The notes under the pieces are model-generated. The model was not told where the DNA came from. It made no database searches and saw only the letters and a list, made by a program, of their open reading frames with translations. A program made the position numbers and the translations under genes. From Ensifer sp. Root278 (GTDB taxonomy: Bacteria; Pseudomonadota; Alphaproteobacteria; Rhizobiales; Rhizobiaceae), in NCBI RefSeq assembly GCF_001429285.1, contig NZ_LMJJ01000012.1:530-64529 (forward strand): a stretch of DNA of 64,000 nucleotides, given 5' to 3'. Of this stretch, positions 36,102-45,453 are shown piece after piece (the first letter of the stretch is position 1; each line of letters begins with the position of its first letter).

Positions 36102-37067
36102 TCAGAGTGCGCCGATTTCCTTGAGCTTTTTCAAGACCTGGGCACTCGGTTCACCGGTCTGCGGCAGGCGGTAATGTTTCTCGAAATGGCGGATCGCCGC
36201 CCGCGTCTGCGCTCCGGCGACGCCATCGACCGTCACATCCGCATAGGCGAGGTTGCTCAGCCCCTTCTGGATGTTCAGCACCAAGGCGCTCGAAACCGGG
36301 ATTTCGGCACGCGGAACGAAATTGCTCTCCTTCTCGGAGGAACGAATGGCGGCAGCGACCGGATCGATCTCAACGCCACTGCCCTTGGCCTCGGCGAGAG
36401 GTCTTCCCGCCGGCATGACCTGAGCAGCCTGATCGCCAGGTGCCGCCCGAAGTGCCTGCAGCAACTCTGTACTGGCCGAACCCGTCTCGGCGCGGCCGGC
36501 CTGCGCTTCGAAGCGCAGGATCGCGGCCGCCGTCCGTGGGCCGCTGCGCCCGTCCGGCGCGCCGTCATAAAGGCCGACGCGGTTCAGTTCCTTCTGGATG
36601 TCGGCAACGAGCTTCGAGGTCGCGCCACCGGGCACGCTTGCCACGCGCTCAGGCGACGGTTTTTCTGTCGGCAGATCCGCGGAAGCCGCAGCTATCACGT
36701 CCTCGACATTGTCCGCCTTGGCCTCGCCCTCGCGCTCGATGACGAAGGTGGTCACGTTGCGCGGCTCGATCTCTTCGCCCTTGGCGATGGCGATCCGCTG
36801 CGCGGTTTCGGCGCTGACGAGCGGCACGCGGGTGCGCATCAGCGGTGACGGGTGCACACCGTGCTGGTACCACATGGCATTGGCGGCAACGAAGGAAAAC
36901 ACGACCAGGAAGGCGGCCGAGCCGCCAGAGACCAGGGGATGGCGCGCCATCAGCCGGCCGGCAAGCCCAACACCCTGTCCGGCAAGAGCCAGCCCGCGCA
37001 CGGCCAGGCCAGGCGCACGCCGCGCGGCCTTCTTCCGTTCAGGCTGTTTTCGCTTGCGCGGCGCCAT
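36102..37067 (-). CDS. Membrane-anchored peptidoglycan-binding protein (two PGB_1 domains)
   Basis: The product has 321 residues. A basic N-terminus (PRKRKQPERKKAARR) and one membrane helix at about 45-66 precede a linker and two peptidoglycan-binding helical repeats at about 152-212 (LVADIQKELNRVGLYDG, DGRSGPRTAAAILRFE) and 257-318 (VLNIQKGLSNLAYADV, VDGVAGAQTRAAIRHFE). It is probably an inner-membrane protein that contacts the wall. It overlaps the divJ gene by 29 bases, so the two are co-transcribed. That links it to the cell-cycle kinase. Confidence 0.82.
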   Translation of the reverse strand: MAPRKRKQPERKKAARRAPGLAVRGLALAGQGVGLAGRLMARHPLVSGGSAAFLVVFSFVAANAMWYQHGVHPSPLMRTRVPLVSAETAQRIAIAKGEEIEPRNVTTFVIEREGEAKADNVEDVIAAASADLPTEKPSPERVASVPGGATSKLVADIQKELNRVGLYDGAPDGRSGPRTAAAILRFEAQAGRAETGSASTELLQALRAAPGDQAAQVMPAGRPLAEAKGSGVEIDPVAAAIRSSEKESNFVPRAEIPVSSALVLNIQKGLSNLAYADVTVDGVAGAQTRAAIRHFEKHYRLPQTGEPSAQVLKKLKEIGAL

Positions 37068-38625
37068 ATCCCCGTTCCTCGTTCAAACCAACGTCTTCGG
37101 ACCGCCCTCCTTCGGCGGCCGGCCTCGCCTCTCCGTCGCGTAGGCGCGGCGGAAATTCCACCGTCACCGACGAACGCTGCTCTTCTTGCTCGGCAACGGC
37201 GATGCCGGAGCCGTCGCGCGGTATCGTCACGACGATGACGGTCCCCTCACCCTCGCGGCTGCGAATCGTGAGGTCGCCACCATGAAGGGCAACGAGGCCC
37301 TTGACCAGCGAAAGGCCAAGACCCGTGCCTTCGTAGCGGCGTGTATAGTCGTTCTGGATCTGGACAAAAGGTTGACCGAGCAGCTCCAGCTTGTCGGCGG
37401 CAATACCGATTCCGGTGTCGCTGACCGAGAGCTTCAGCATCGCACCGTCCACTTCAGCGTCGATCGTCACGACGCCGCCATGGTCGGTGAACTTCACGGC
37501 GTTGCCGACCAGGTTGATGAGAACCTGCTGGAAGGCGCGCTGGTCGGCATTGACTTCGCCAATGCCGCGGGTGACGCGGCTGACGAGCTTGACGCCCTTT
37601 TCCGCGGCCTGGTGCGACAGCATCGCCTCGCAGGCGGCAACCGCCTCGGCGACGCGGAACGGCTCGGGCATGAGCTCGTAGCGTCCCGCCTCGATCTTGC
37701 TCATATCGAGCATGGTATTGACGACGGAGAGCAGATGTTCGCCCGACTTGTGGATGAGGCTCACATACTCGCGCTGGCGATCGTTCTCGAGCTTGCCGAA
37801 ATACTCGCCGCCCAGCACGTCGGAAAAGCCGAGGATCGCATTGAGCGGCGTGCGCAGCTCGTGGCTGACGGCGGCGAGGAAACGGGTCTTGGCATCGTTC
37901 GCAGACTCCGCTTCGGCGGTCCGGGCCGCCGCCTCGGCGCGCAGGCCTGCCTCCTGAGAGACATCGCGCGACTGCGCAAGGATCGCCGTCAAGTTGCCAT
38001 CGCGATCGCGCAAGGGCGCCAAGTCGCAGGACATGTAGACGAACTGTTCGCCTTCGATCGGCAAGGTCCGCCGTTCGATACGGATATCGACCGTCGCCCG
38101 ATCGCCGCCCTGGCGAAGGATGTCGATCGCGCTCAGGAACGTAATGCGGTCGGAGACGTGAATCTGCTCGATGAAGCCGCGGCCCGCCGGGTCGCGCATC
38201 AGCGTCAGGTGCTCGGCGGCATCGCGCCCATGCACGGAAAGGACATTGCCGCGCAGGTCATGCACGGTCACGAGGCCCGCAAACAGGTCATAGGCTGCCG
38301 AGAGGTCCCGGAGAACGGGATCGGACGGAGCCGGCGCAGCAGTTTCCGGCGCTCGGCCGCGAGCGATCGCCACGGCTGCCGCCAGTAGCGAAGCGGAAGC
38401 CCAAAGAGCGGTTCCGAGCGGCAGGGCCGAGGACACGGGTATGGCGAGCGACAGGGCGAGCGGCGCCACCGGCAGTGTCGTCAAAGACACGGCCGCAACA
38501 GTGCGCAAACGTTTCGTGTCGCGGCGCCCGGCGGGCGAAGAAGCCTCACGACGGGGCAGCCACAGGGCCGCGATCTCGTCCACGCGGGACGCCCATCTGC
38601 CAGCCATGTTACGCAATACGCTCAC
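37039..38625 (-). CDS. divJ: PAS-domain sensor histidine kinase, DivJ-type (DivK kinase)
   Basis: The product has 528 residues. Two membrane helices lie at about 43-65 and 68-90. A PAS domain is at about 105-222 and a linker helix at 225-248. The HisKA box SHELRTPLNAILGFSDVL has phosphoacceptor His255, with VVNTMLDMSKIEAGRYEL. The HATPase has NAVKFTDHGG and GTGLGLSLVKG. The HisKA type is that of DivJ/PleC kinases. The neighbourhood (PBP through DUF1491, with mucR nearby) matches Agrobacterium and Sinorhizobium divJ. DivJ phosphorylates DivK and so lowers CtrA activity. The symbol rests on synteny and subfamily. Another PdhS-family kinase is the alternative. Confidence 0.7.
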   Translation of the reverse strand: MSVLRNMAGRWASRVDEIAALWLPRREASSPAGRRDTKRLRTVAAVSLTTLPVAPLALSLAIPVSSALPLGTALWASASLLAAAVAIARGRAPETAAPAPSDPVLRDLSAAYDLFAGLVTVHDLRGNVLSVHGRDAAEHLTLMRDPAGRGFIEQIHVSDRITFLSAIDILRQGGDRATVDIRIERRTLPIEGEQFVYMSCDLAPLRDRDGNLTAILAQSRDVSQEAGLRAEAAARTAEAESANDAKTRFLAAVSHELRTPLNAILGFSDVLGGEYFGKLENDRQREYVSLIHKSGEHLLSVVNTMLDMSKIEAGRYELMPEPFRVAEAVAACEAMLSHQAAEKGVKLVSRVTRGIGEVNADQRAFQQVLINLVGNAVKFTDHGGVVTIDAEVDGAMLKLSVSDTGIGIAADKLELLGQPFVQIQNDYTRRYEGTGLGLSLVKGLVALHGGDLTIRSREGEGTVIVVTIPRDGSGIAVAEQEEQRSSVTVEFPPRLRDGEARPAAEGGRSEDVGLNEERGYGAAQAKTA

Positions 38626-39248
38626 GCTTTACCCTGCTACATTTGTTGTTCTTGCGAGGCTGGCGCGACCGATTTCCCCTATTTGGAAACCGCGGTTCAG
38701 ACCGCCTCGTGACATGTCGGAATCTCGCATCCCCGGCTTAATGAAAGAATAAACGCGCCCGTGCCGGAACGGTGCGAAACGGCCGAAAAATCCCGTTTTG
38801 GAGCAAATTGAGCGACCTTCATTTCTTGTGGTTAACGGGGCGTAAGCAACGGATTTCTGTGCATTTTCTGCACAGCGTTAACGATTGTGGCGAGCCCGCC
38901 GGCACGCCATTGCCGACGCTTCCGGGCTTCGCACACAGGGTCCCGCCACGAACCTTAACGGCGAAAGCTAAAATGCGACACAAATGCGCGGCAAAGCACT
39001 CGGCGGCGGCATTTCATTAAAATTTGAAGCAAATGCCGCGCGATTTTGAAAAGCCGTCTTGTGATTCCCGTCCTAATGTCGGTGTCAACAAAGGGACGGA
39101 CGCTGCCTCGAAGGCAGCAGCTCCCCGAGGAAACGACGGCAGCGTGAACGGGTATCAGGGGATACGACGGCGCTGCGGGATGCCGAAGGCACAAAAGCCG
39201 GCTAGAAGACTGGCGAGCTCAGGCAGCTGAACGAAGGATGGGCAGAAC
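38626..39248. other. Large intergenic region between divJ and DUF5330 gene
   Basis: About 620 bp without a supported gene lie between divergent genes. The middle (about 38990-39080) is AT-rich. The stretch 39095-39215 has several short inverted repeats (CTGCCTCGAAGGCAG at about 39104-39118) and could encode a structured RNA or 5' leader. No RNA family is recognised. Confidence 0.5.
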
Positions 39249-39719
39249 ATGTGGTTTCTCATCAAGGCGACATTTTGGTTTTCGCTGGTGCTGGTGCTGC
39301 TGCCATTCCTCGATCCGTCGAGCTCGCAGAAGCTGGAGCACGCTCCCAAGGTCGAGCTTGGCGACACCTTCGCCGCCGCCAATGAGGCCTTCCAATACAT
39401 CAGCGCCATCTGCATCCAGAAGCCTGAGATTTGCGAGAAAGGGGCAGAGACCTTCGTCGCCCTCGGCCACAGGGCCCGCGAAGGCGCTCGTATCGCCTAT
39501 GAGTTCCTGGATACCCAGTTTGCCGAAACCGATGCGGCCCAACCCGATGCCAAGGTGATGACCGGAACGGTCACACCGGTCATGACCGGCACGGTCAAGC
39601 CCGCTGCCGATGTGGCAGCACCCGCCACCGAGGTCAGCACCATCGATGCAGAGCCTGTCTTCAAGCGCACGCCGGTTCCGGAAAAGCGCCTCGATCCCAA
39701 GGCCGCGATCATCCAGTAG
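39249..39719 (+). CDS. DUF5330 domain-containing membrane protein
   Basis: The product has 156 residues. An N-terminal membrane helix (MWFLIKATFWFSLVLVLLPF) is followed by the DUF5330 core (ANEAFQYISAICIQKPEICE, GAETFVALGHRAREGARIAY). A tandem 8-residue repeat (MTGTVTPV/MTGTVKPA) occurs at about 104-119. The two cysteines in the core may pair in the periplasm. The family is rhizobial and of unknown function. An AAGGATGGG ribosome-binding site lies upstream. A strong terminator lies 78 bases after the stop. Confidence 0.78.
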   Translation: MWFLIKATFWFSLVLVLLPFLDPSSSQKLEHAPKVELGDTFAAANEAFQYISAICIQKPEICEKGAETFVALGHRAREGARIAYEFLDTQFAETDAAQPDAKVMTGTVTPVMTGTVKPAADVAAPATEVSTIDAEPVFKRTPVPEKRLDPKAAIIQ

Positions 39720-39796
39720 TCATGCCAAGCCCTCGGTCGAGACCGGCGGGCCACCCATTCGCAACTTAACTGCCTGACTTGCCGCCCTGTCGTGGC

Positions 39797-39835
39797 CGCC
39801 GCGAGGATCCCATCCCCTCGCGGCGTTTTCTTTTC
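39797..39835 (+). terminator. Intrinsic terminator after the DUF5330 gene
   Basis: CGCCGCGAGG (39797-39806) pairs perfectly with CCTCGCGGCG (39816-39825) around a nine-base loop and is followed by TTTTCTTTTC. This is a classical rho-independent terminator. Confidence 0.88.
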
Positions 39836-39918
39836 AGGCGCAACCTTTGATCGCCAAGAGCCAGCCACGCACAAGCCGTGGCTGCTTAGGTCCGCCGCAC
39901 GGCAAGCGGAGGCACCCA

Positions 39919-40599
39919 ATGCAGATCTACGGGCTTTTTTCGAATGCGGGCGTGACGCGGCCAGCGACAGCCGGCACATCGACCGCCGTCGAAGGCAAGA
40001 GCCCGGCATCGGCCGCATTGCTCCTCGGCACCGATGACGACACTGGTGACCGCGCCGCCGCAGCAAAGAAGAAGCTCGACGACATCAAGGAACAGCTTCG
40101 GATGCTCCGGTTCTTCGCATCGGATCCGGAAACGCTCGCGAGGCTCGCCAAGCAACTCGCTCAGCAACTCGGCACGGCAGCCCAGCAGTTGGCCGGCGCA
40201 GACGGTGCCGGAGCGATAAACGGCGTTGCCTCCGCTGCGGCCGTGGCCGCCTTGGCAGATACCGGCAGTGCGCAAGTGGAAGGTGCTATCGCCGGAAACG
40301 ATGCAGCCACGTCCGCAGAGCCGACAAGCTTTGCGGAGCGCGCCTATCGTGAATTCAGCGACGATGACGGTGAGTCCGGCGCCACCACGAAACTGGCCGC
40401 CGAACTCAAATCGCTTGCCGAGCAGATAAAGCAGCTGTTGCAAAAGGCCGAGCAGGAATTGCACACCGAGGGATCTGCCCGTGACGCTGACGATGCGCGC
40501 GCGGCCGGCCATGCCTTGTCGGCGGCCGTCGGCAAACTCGGCGGGATCGATGCAGGCGCCGGAAATGCCTTCATCTTCCCGTCAAGCGTTTCGATCTGA
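39919..40599 (+). CDS. Hypothetical helical, Ala-rich protein (226 aa)
   Basis: The product has 226 residues from ATG at 39919, with GGAGG seven to eight bases upstream. A disordered N-terminus is followed by two coiled-coil-like segments, about 48-82 (AAAKKKLDDIKEQLRML, LARLAKQLAQQLGTAAQQLA) and 155-185 (LAAELKSLAEQIKQLLQKAEQ). There is no signal peptide or membrane helix, and the protein is rich in Ala, Gly and Asp. I do not recognise the family. Some rhizobial proteins with this shape are annotated only as hypothetical. It is a single gene after a terminator. Confidence 0.65.
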   Translation: MQIYGLFSNAGVTRPATAGTSTAVEGKSPASAALLLGTDDDTGDRAAAAKKKLDDIKEQLRMLRFFASDPETLARLAKQLAQQLGTAAQQLAGADGAGAINGVASAAAVAALADTGSAQVEGAIAGNDAATSAEPTSFAERAYREFSDDDGESGATTKLAAELKSLAEQIKQLLQKAEQELHTEGSARDADDARAAGHALSAAVGKLGGIDAGAGNAFIFPSSVSI

Positions 40600-40784
40600 C
40601 CGCGCCGGCGAAATGCCGCCGACACCCAAGGTAACTGTTATTGGCGGTTCTCAATGGGCTTGCCATCCCCTATATGAGGACTGAAAGCCCGCATGCCTGA
40701 TGGCAAAGGGGCATGAACAGGGACAAAGCTCGTTCGCGGCAAGGACCGGCGGGCGTATAATCCCCTGATAACTGGACCCGGACC

Positions 40785-41207
40785 ATGACGACGCTTGACC
40801 AGATCATCGACGATTTCGCCTTCCTCGACGAGTGGGAGGATCGCTATCGCTATGTGATCGAACTCGGCAAAGCTCTGCCGGACATGCCGGAAGCCAAGCG
40901 GACCCAGGAAAACAAGGTTCAGGGTTGCGCCAGCCAGGTCTGGCTCGTCACCCAGACGGCCGGCAATCCGGAGGACCCTGTCCTGACTTTCGAAGGTGAA
41001 TCGGATGCGCATATCGTGCGCGGCCTGGTCGCAATCGTGCTCGCCATCTATTCCGGCAAACATGCCTCGGAGATCGCCAAGACCGATGCGATCGATACCT
41101 TCGGCAAGATCGGCCTGATCGAGCACCTGTCGACGCAGCGCGCCAATGGCCTGCGCTCGATGATCCGCCGCATCAAGAACGAAGCCGAGCTTCGGCTGGC
41201 CGCCTAA
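40785..41207 (+). CDS. sufE: Cysteine desulfuration protein SufE
   Basis: The product has 140 residues. The sulfur-accepting Cys48 sits in QENKVQGCASQVW, the family signature. SufE takes persulfide sulfur from the desulfurase SufS and passes it to the SufBCD scaffold in Fe-S cluster assembly. The C-terminal LSTQRANGLRSMIRRIK is also conserved. The length is typical. The suf operon itself is not nearby, which is common in rhizobia. A family-3 dispersed repeat begins four bases after the stop. Confidence 0.95.
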   Translation: MTTLDQIIDDFAFLDEWEDRYRYVIELGKALPDMPEAKRTQENKVQGCASQVWLVTQTAGNPEDPVLTFEGESDAHIVRGLVAIVLAIYSGKHASEIAKTDAIDTFGKIGLIEHLSTQRANGLRSMIRRIKNEAELRLAA

Positions 41208-41210
41208 AGC

Positions 41211-41287
41211 GCGTCGCGATCTCTCAGGTTCGCGCCTTGCGCTTTAAGTTTTATGATATTTCGCATGTCGTTATCGCAAAACCGCTG
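41211..41287 (-). repeat. Dispersed intergenic repeat, family 3, copy B (inverted relative to copy A)
   Basis: The reverse complement of this stretch matches 27934-28011 over the whole length with a handful of substitutions and two or so small indels. It begins directly after the sufE stop codon. The conserved core contains TTTTGCGATAACGACATGCG and TTAAAGCGCAAGGCGCGAA. Confidence 0.85.
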
Positions 41288-41351
41288 CGCACGTTTGCGC
41301 GAAAGGCTTCAAGGCGCCGTCAGGACCTGCCGCAGCGACCGCGCTGTGACA

Positions 41352-41395
41352 GTACAAAACACAAGAGCCGGACGCTCAGGCCCGGCCCTTGTGTT
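41352..41395 (-). terminator. Intrinsic terminator of mucR
   Basis: AACACAAGAGCCGG (41358-41371) pairs with CCGGCCCTTGTGTT (41382-41395) with one mismatch. On the minus strand the stem is followed by TTTTGTACTG. It lies about 65 bases downstream of the mucR stop codon. Confidence 0.82.
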
Positions 41396-41460
41396 CAAAC
41401 CAAATGCCGTCAGGCAAATTGCAGCAACCAGCCGCAAGGCTTCACCAGACGGTTGAAGTC

Positions 41461-41892
41461 TTATTTGCCACGGCGTTTGCGGCGCTGGCCGAGGCCCATT
41501 TCCTTGGCGAGACGCGAGCGTGCTTCCGCATAGGCGGGCGCGACCATCGGGTAGTCGGTCGGCAGGTCCCATTTCTCGCGATATTCTTCCGGCGACAGAT
41601 TGTGGTGAGTCATCAAGTGGCGCTTCAGCGACTTGAAGGTGCCGCCACATTCGAGGCAGGTGATCTGGTCGTCCTGGACGGACTTGCGAACCGACACGGC
41701 CGGCTTCGGCTTTTCAACGGGGATGACGACCGGTGCCGGCGCCGCGGTGTTGTTGAGCGCCGAGTGCACATCTGCGATCAGCGTGGAAAGCTCGGCGACG
41801 GGAACCACGTGATTGCTGACGTAGGCGGCAACGATTTCCGCCGTCAGCTCAACCAGAAGTTCATGGCTCGCGCCAAGCGCTGTTTCAGTCAT
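41461..41892 (-). CDS. mucR: MucR/Ros family zinc-finger transcriptional regulator
   Basis: The product has 143 residues, the exact family length. The Ros-type zinc finger has Cys79 and Cys82 (CLECGGTF) and His92, His96 and His97 (RHLMTHH), followed by [16 protein letters not shown] and the basic QRRKRRGK tail. MucR is a global repressor in rhizobia. It controls exopolysaccharide choice, motility, symbiosis and cell-cycle genes (established knowledge), and it represses its own promoter. The N-terminal helical part mediates oligomerisation. Its place close to divJ agrees with S. meliloti. The gene is monocistronic with its own terminator. Confidence 0.93.
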   Translation of the reverse strand: MTETALGASHELLVELTAEIVAAYVSNHVVPVAELSTLIADVHSALNNTAAPAPVVIPVEKPKPAVSVRKSVQDDQITCLECGGTFKSLKRHLMTHHNLSPEEYREKWDLPTDYPMVAPAYAEARSRLAKEMGLGQRRKRRGK

Positions 41893-42311
41893 TTCTTTCT
41901 CCTATCGGACTTCAGCACAACCCGAAACGGCGTCTCGGGGGGAGGAACGCTTGCAAGAGCCGCCAGGAAGCCTTCGCTGCCTTGGGATGGACCATCAAAC
42001 GCGGCAAGGACAAACGCCGGCCACGATATCAAGAGTAGGAATTTTGATTACGAAACCTGCTGCCGAGTCACCGGGACGACCGAACTCTCAAAGCAACAAC
42101 CAACATTCACAACTCAAGCTGGAATTTCAGATCAAAGTATTTCCACGACGACACTTTACATTTACTCGATTAACATCGATGCGTGAAATGTCCAAACATA
42201 AATTTGCCGACAGTTAGCAACTTTATCTCCGAATTGCTAAAATGGCCACACTGCATCGCAAAGTTCTGAAATACAGATTCAGAAATGTCATCGATCAGCG
42301 ATGACGTGGCT
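41893..42311. other. Upstream region of mucR
   Basis: A 419-bp gap, AT-rich between about 42040 and 42300, separates the phaG-like stop from the mucR start. It should carry the mucR promoter and MucR autoregulatory sites, which are AT-rich and degenerate, so I do not mark them. Two hairpins near the right end (42264-42284 TTCTGAA/TTCAGAA; 42287-42305 GTCATCG/CGATGAC) may end the antiporter operon transcript. Confidence 0.5.
42287..42305 (-). terminator. Possible terminator of the pha/mnh operon
   Basis: GTCATCG and CGATGAC form a 7-bp stem with a short loop seven bases after the last gene of the operon. On the minus strand it is followed by ATTTCTG. A second 7-bp hairpin follows. The signal is weak. 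Confidence 0.4.
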
Positions 42312-42653
42312 CTACTTTTGTGGAAGCTGATCTACAACTGACAGCTTCGTAAGTTTGTAACCGGCCTGATGTGCGGCTTTTGCCAAGAGATGAGCCGAGA
42401 TTGGTGCAGTCAGAACGAAGAAGAAGAAGCCTGCAAGCGCCCGAATCAGTATCGCCGCATCCAGAGAATGAACGCCCGCAGCCAGCAGCAACAGGCCTGA
42501 ACCTACGGTGCCGGCCTTAGACGCTGCATGCATACGGGTGTAGAGATCGGGAAAACGCAAGATGCCAATTGCCGCAAGCAGCGAAAAGATCGCGCCGACG
42601 ATCAACAGAGCGGCAACCAATACAGCAACGGCCATGTCCAGGACGGGGTTCAT
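42312..42653 (-). CDS. mnhG: Na+(K+)/H+ antiporter subunit G (MnhG/PhaG)
   Basis: The product has 113 residues and three membrane helices, with the MnhG/PhaG pattern [20 protein letters not shown] between helices 1 and 2. It is the last subunit of the multi-subunit cation/proton antiporter. It starts within the preceding gene with a four-base ATGA overlap. The hydrophilic tail is short. Confidence 0.93.
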   Translation of the reverse strand: MNPVLDMAVAVLVAALLIVGAIFSLLAAIGILRFPDLYTRMHAASKAGTVGSGLLLLAAGVHSLDAAILIRALAGFFFFVLTAPISAHLLAKAAHQAGYKLTKLSVVDQLPQK

Positions 42654-43033
42654 CGGCGCCCTCCCTTATACTTGCGACGGACCGCATTGGATCTCGGTGC
42701 GGACGCGCGCTTTGATTCCGGCGAGCTACGCTCAACGTTGGCCGTCTCTGGCGAAAGCCCGCGAGCCAGGATGAAGCGGGCAAAGGCGACGGTCGCGAGG
42801 AAGCCGACCAAGCCAAGGGCAATGGCAATATCGATGTAGAGGTTGAAACCGGTGCGGATCGCGACGACGGCAATCAGGCCAATGGCGATCGCCACCAACA
42901 TGTCGAGGCCGAGCACGCGGTCCGGTAAGGTCGGGCCGCGGATGATGCGCCAGACAGTAATCAGAAGGGCAACAGACAGCGCGATAAGTGCGAAGCCCGT
43001 AGCGAGGGCTTCGATCTGGTCTGGCAGGCTCAT
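42650..43033 (-). CDS. mnhF: Na+(K+)/H+ antiporter subunit F (MnhF/PhaF)
   Basis: The product has 127 residues and three membrane helices. The family motif [18 protein letters not shown] lies after helix 1. The C-terminal tail of about 35 residues is basic ([21 protein letters not shown]) and longer than in typical MnhF. It has four-base overlaps with both neighbours. Confidence 0.92.
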   Translation of the reverse strand: MSLPDQIEALATGFALIALSVALLITVWRIIRGPTLPDRVLGLDMLVAIAIGLIAVVAIRTGFNLYIDIAIALGLVGFLATVAFARFILARGLSPETANVERSSPESKRASAPRSNAVRRKYKGGRR

Positions 43034-43506
43034 TCGAAAGCCTCCTTTATCCGCCGTTCAAAGCCGTTGGCGATATCGCGCCTGAGGCCGCCGGGATCGG
43101 CGCAATCGAGCGCATGGACGTAGAGCGTCCGGCGGTCGTCGGAAACGTCGACCGACAAGGTCCCAGGCGTCAGCGTGATGAGATTGGCGAGCAACGCGAT
43201 TTCGAAATCGCTCCTGACCGTCAAGGGATAGGCAAAGATGCCGGGCTTCAGCTTCATCTTCGGCTGGATGACCATGAGCGCGACCTTTGTGGCCGAGATT
43301 GCGAGTTCCTTGAAAAAGAGAGCGGTCAACAACAACAGTCTGAGCGGACGCACCGGATAGGTGATGGGCTGGAGCTCGCGGCGGATCAGCCATAGAGACA
43401 GCGCTCCAACGGCGAAGCCGAGGATCAGGTTGGCCAGCGAGAAGCTGGCGCTGATCGCGCCCCAGATCGCCGTGAACAGCAGGTTGATGGTGAGGAACTT
43501 GGTCAC
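43030..43506 (-). CDS. mnhE: Na+(K+)/H+ antiporter subunit E (MnhE/PhaE)
   Basis: The product has 158 residues. Two N-terminal helices (about 5-45) and one near residue 65 are followed by a soluble part with [23 protein letters not shown], the MnhE signature. It is a required accessory subunit of the Mrp complex. Its start overlaps mnhD and its end overlaps mnhF, each by four bases. Confidence 0.94.
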   Translation of the reverse strand: MTKFLTINLLFTAIWGAISASFSLANLILGFAVGALSLWLIRRELQPITYPVRPLRLLLLTALFFKELAISATKVALMVIQPKMKLKPGIFAYPLTVRSDFEIALLANLITLTPGTLSVDVSDDRRTLYVHALDCADPGGLRRDIANGFERRIKEAFE

Positions 43507-45065
43507 GGGGCACCTCCCGGGAAAACCGAGTTCAGATAGGCCGAGGGCTCAGCGAGCGAGGCAGCCGCACTTTGAATGGTCGAAAGCAGTGGCTCCGGGT
43601 AGAGACCAATCGCCAAAGCCAGGATGACCAAGACGGTGAGCGGCAGCAGCGCCGCCGGCGAGATCGTCGCGGAAACCGTCGTGCCCTCCCCGGCTGCCGC
43701 ATCGCGCCAATAGGCCAGCAGGAAAAAACGCCCGGTGACAACAGTCGTCAGGAAGCCGGTGAAAAGCAGGGCCGCGGCCAGCCACCAGGCGCCGATATCG
43801 AGCGCCGCCTTGACCAGCATGACCTTCGGCCAGAAGCCGGAGAATGGCGGCAGACCGGAAACGGCGAAGGCCAGCATGAGCGTCAGCGCCGCGAAACCGG
43901 CATGGCGACGGTAAAGGCCTGCCAGCGACGAAAGCGAGAAGCTGCCGCCGAGCTTGGCCGCAACGCCGGATGCGAAATAAAGCGCAGTCATGACGAGCAT
44001 CGAGTGCAACGCATAGAAGATCGCACCGCCAATGCCGCCCGGCCCGCCGACCGCAATCCCGGCGAGGATCGAGCCGATGCCGGAGACCACGAGATAGCCG
44101 AGCATGCGGCGGAAATCCGATTGCGCCAGCGCCCCGAAGGCACCGACGAGCATGGTGAGCGCGCCGGCAAGGGCAATGACGAAGCTCAGTTCCTCGCGCT
44201 GGAGCGGCAGCAGCATGACGGTGACGCGGATCAGGGCGTAAATGCCGACCTTGGTGAGCAGGCCGGCGAAGAGCGCCGACACCACGACGCGCGGCGTATG
44301 GTAGGAGGCCGGCAGCCAGAAATTGACCGGGAACGCCGCCGCCTTCATGCCGAAGGCCAGCACGAAGAGCGCCGTCAGCGTCATCAGCGGCGCCGTGCCG
44401 GCAAGGCCTTCTGCCTTGCGGGCGATATCGGCCATATTGAGCGTGCCAAAGCTCGCATAGAGATAGCCTGTCGTGATCAGAAACAGGGTGGTCGCGACCA
44501 GATTGAGGAAACCATACTTCACCGCTCCGTCGATCTGCTCGCGCTCGGAGCCGAGCACGATGAGGCCGAACGACGAGATCAGCAGCACCTCGAACCAGAC
44601 GTAAAGGTTGAAGATGTCCCCCGTCAGAAATGCACCCGAAACGCCGGCCATCAGCAGCATCAGGAACGGGTAGAAGCCGTAGCGCCGACCGCTGTCGTTG
44701 ATATCCGCGAGCGAATAGATCCCGCCGGCGAGTGCCACCACCGAGGCGGTCAACGCAAACAGAGCGCCCGTCAGATCAACGGTGAAGGCAATGCCGAAGG
44801 GCGGCAGCCAGCGTCCCATGACCATTGTCACCGGACCGCTCGCAAGCACATGCCGAAGCAGGAGAATGTCTATCAACACGAGACCGGCCAGTCCGAGGAC
44901 AGCGATGTAAGGGTGCCAATCGATCTTTCGGCGCAGCATGACAAGCAGTGCGCCGATCGCCAGGCACCAGGCGACCGGCAGGATCACCAGCCAATCGGCA
45001 GAAGCGGCCGGCTCGAGAACGAGTGCGGCGGAAAGATCTGCGTGGGGAGAAGTTGAAGCGGCCAT
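43503..45065 (-). CDS. mnhD: Na+(K+)/H+ antiporter subunit D (MnhD/PhaD)
   Basis: The product has 520 residues and about 14 membrane helices, homologous to the proton-pumping NuoN/NuoM subunits of complex I. Family motifs include FNLYVWFEVLLISSFGLIVL, the conserved Lys segment KYGFLNLVATTLF and SDFRRMLGYLVVSGIGSI. ATG at 45065 lies seven bases after the mnhC stop. A TTG at 45083 would overlap mnhC by 11 bases. The long ORF on the opposite strand is a codon-bias shadow. Confidence 0.94.
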   Translation of the reverse strand: MAASTSPHADLSAALVLEPAASADWLVILPVAWCLAIGALLVMLRRKIDWHPYIAVLGLAGLVLIDILLLRHVLASGPVTMVMGRWLPPFGIAFTVDLTGALFALTASVVALAGGIYSLADINDSGRRYGFYPFLMLLMAGVSGAFLTGDIFNLYVWFEVLLISSFGLIVLGSEREQIDGAVKYGFLNLVATTLFLITTGYLYASFGTLNMADIARKAEGLAGTAPLMTLTALFVLAFGMKAAAFPVNFWLPASYHTPRVVVSALFAGLLTKVGIYALIRVTVMLLPLQREELSFVIALAGALTMLVGAFGALAQSDFRRMLGYLVVSGIGSILAGIAVGGPGGIGGAIFYALHSMLVMTALYFASGVAAKLGGSFSLSSLAGLYRRHAGFAALTLMLAFAVSGLPPFSGFWPKVMLVKAALDIGAWWLAAALLFTGFLTTVVTGRFFLLAYWRDAAAGEGTTVSATISPAALLPLTVLVILALAIGLYPEPLLSTIQSAAASLAEPSAYLNSVFPGGAP

Positions 45066-45072
45066 GGGTCGG

Positions 45073-45453
45073 TCAGTATCCAAGCGGCGGAGCCGGCTCG
45101 TCCTTCGGCTCGGCGACGCGCATCTCGTCGGTATTGTCGGTCTGCAGCACCTCGTAGGCGCGCCACGCGAGAACCAGCAAGAAAGCGAAGAAGGAGAAGG
45201 AGATCACGATCGCTGTCAAGATCAGTGCCTGCGGCAGAGCGTTTGCCGCCGGTCCCGTGAGCGCGTCCTGGTGGCCGGGGACGACCGGCGGCACGCCGCG
45301 CGTCAGCCGCCCTCCGGTGAAGATCAGCAGATTGACGGCATTGCCGAGAATGGCAACACCAAGCAACACCCGGATGATGGATTTCGACAGCAGCAGGTAG
45401 ACGGCGACCGTGAAGAAGATACTGACGAGCAGCGCGAACCAGGCTTCCATCAT
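45073..45453 (-). CDS. mnhC: Na+(K+)/H+ antiporter subunit C (MnhC/PhaC)
   Basis: The product has 126 residues and three membrane helices, homologous to Nuo[22 protein letters not shown] and [21 protein letters not shown] are typical. The second half carries an acidic tail ([17 protein letters not shown]). ATG at 45453 overlaps the mnhB stop by four bases. The longer open frame to 45525 lies inside mnhB. Confidence 0.94.
   Translation of the reverse strand: MMEAWFALLVSIFFTVAVYLLLSKSIIRVLLGVAILGNAVNLLIFTGGRLTRGVPPVVPGHQDALTGPAANALPQALILTAIVISFSFFAFLLVLAWRAYEVLQTDNTDEMRVAEPKDEPAPPLGY

Noticed and set aside
39090-39215. 4.5S RNA, 6S RNA or RNase P RNA
   Set aside because: The conserved cores (for example the GGAA tetraloop domain of SRP RNA) were looked for and not found.
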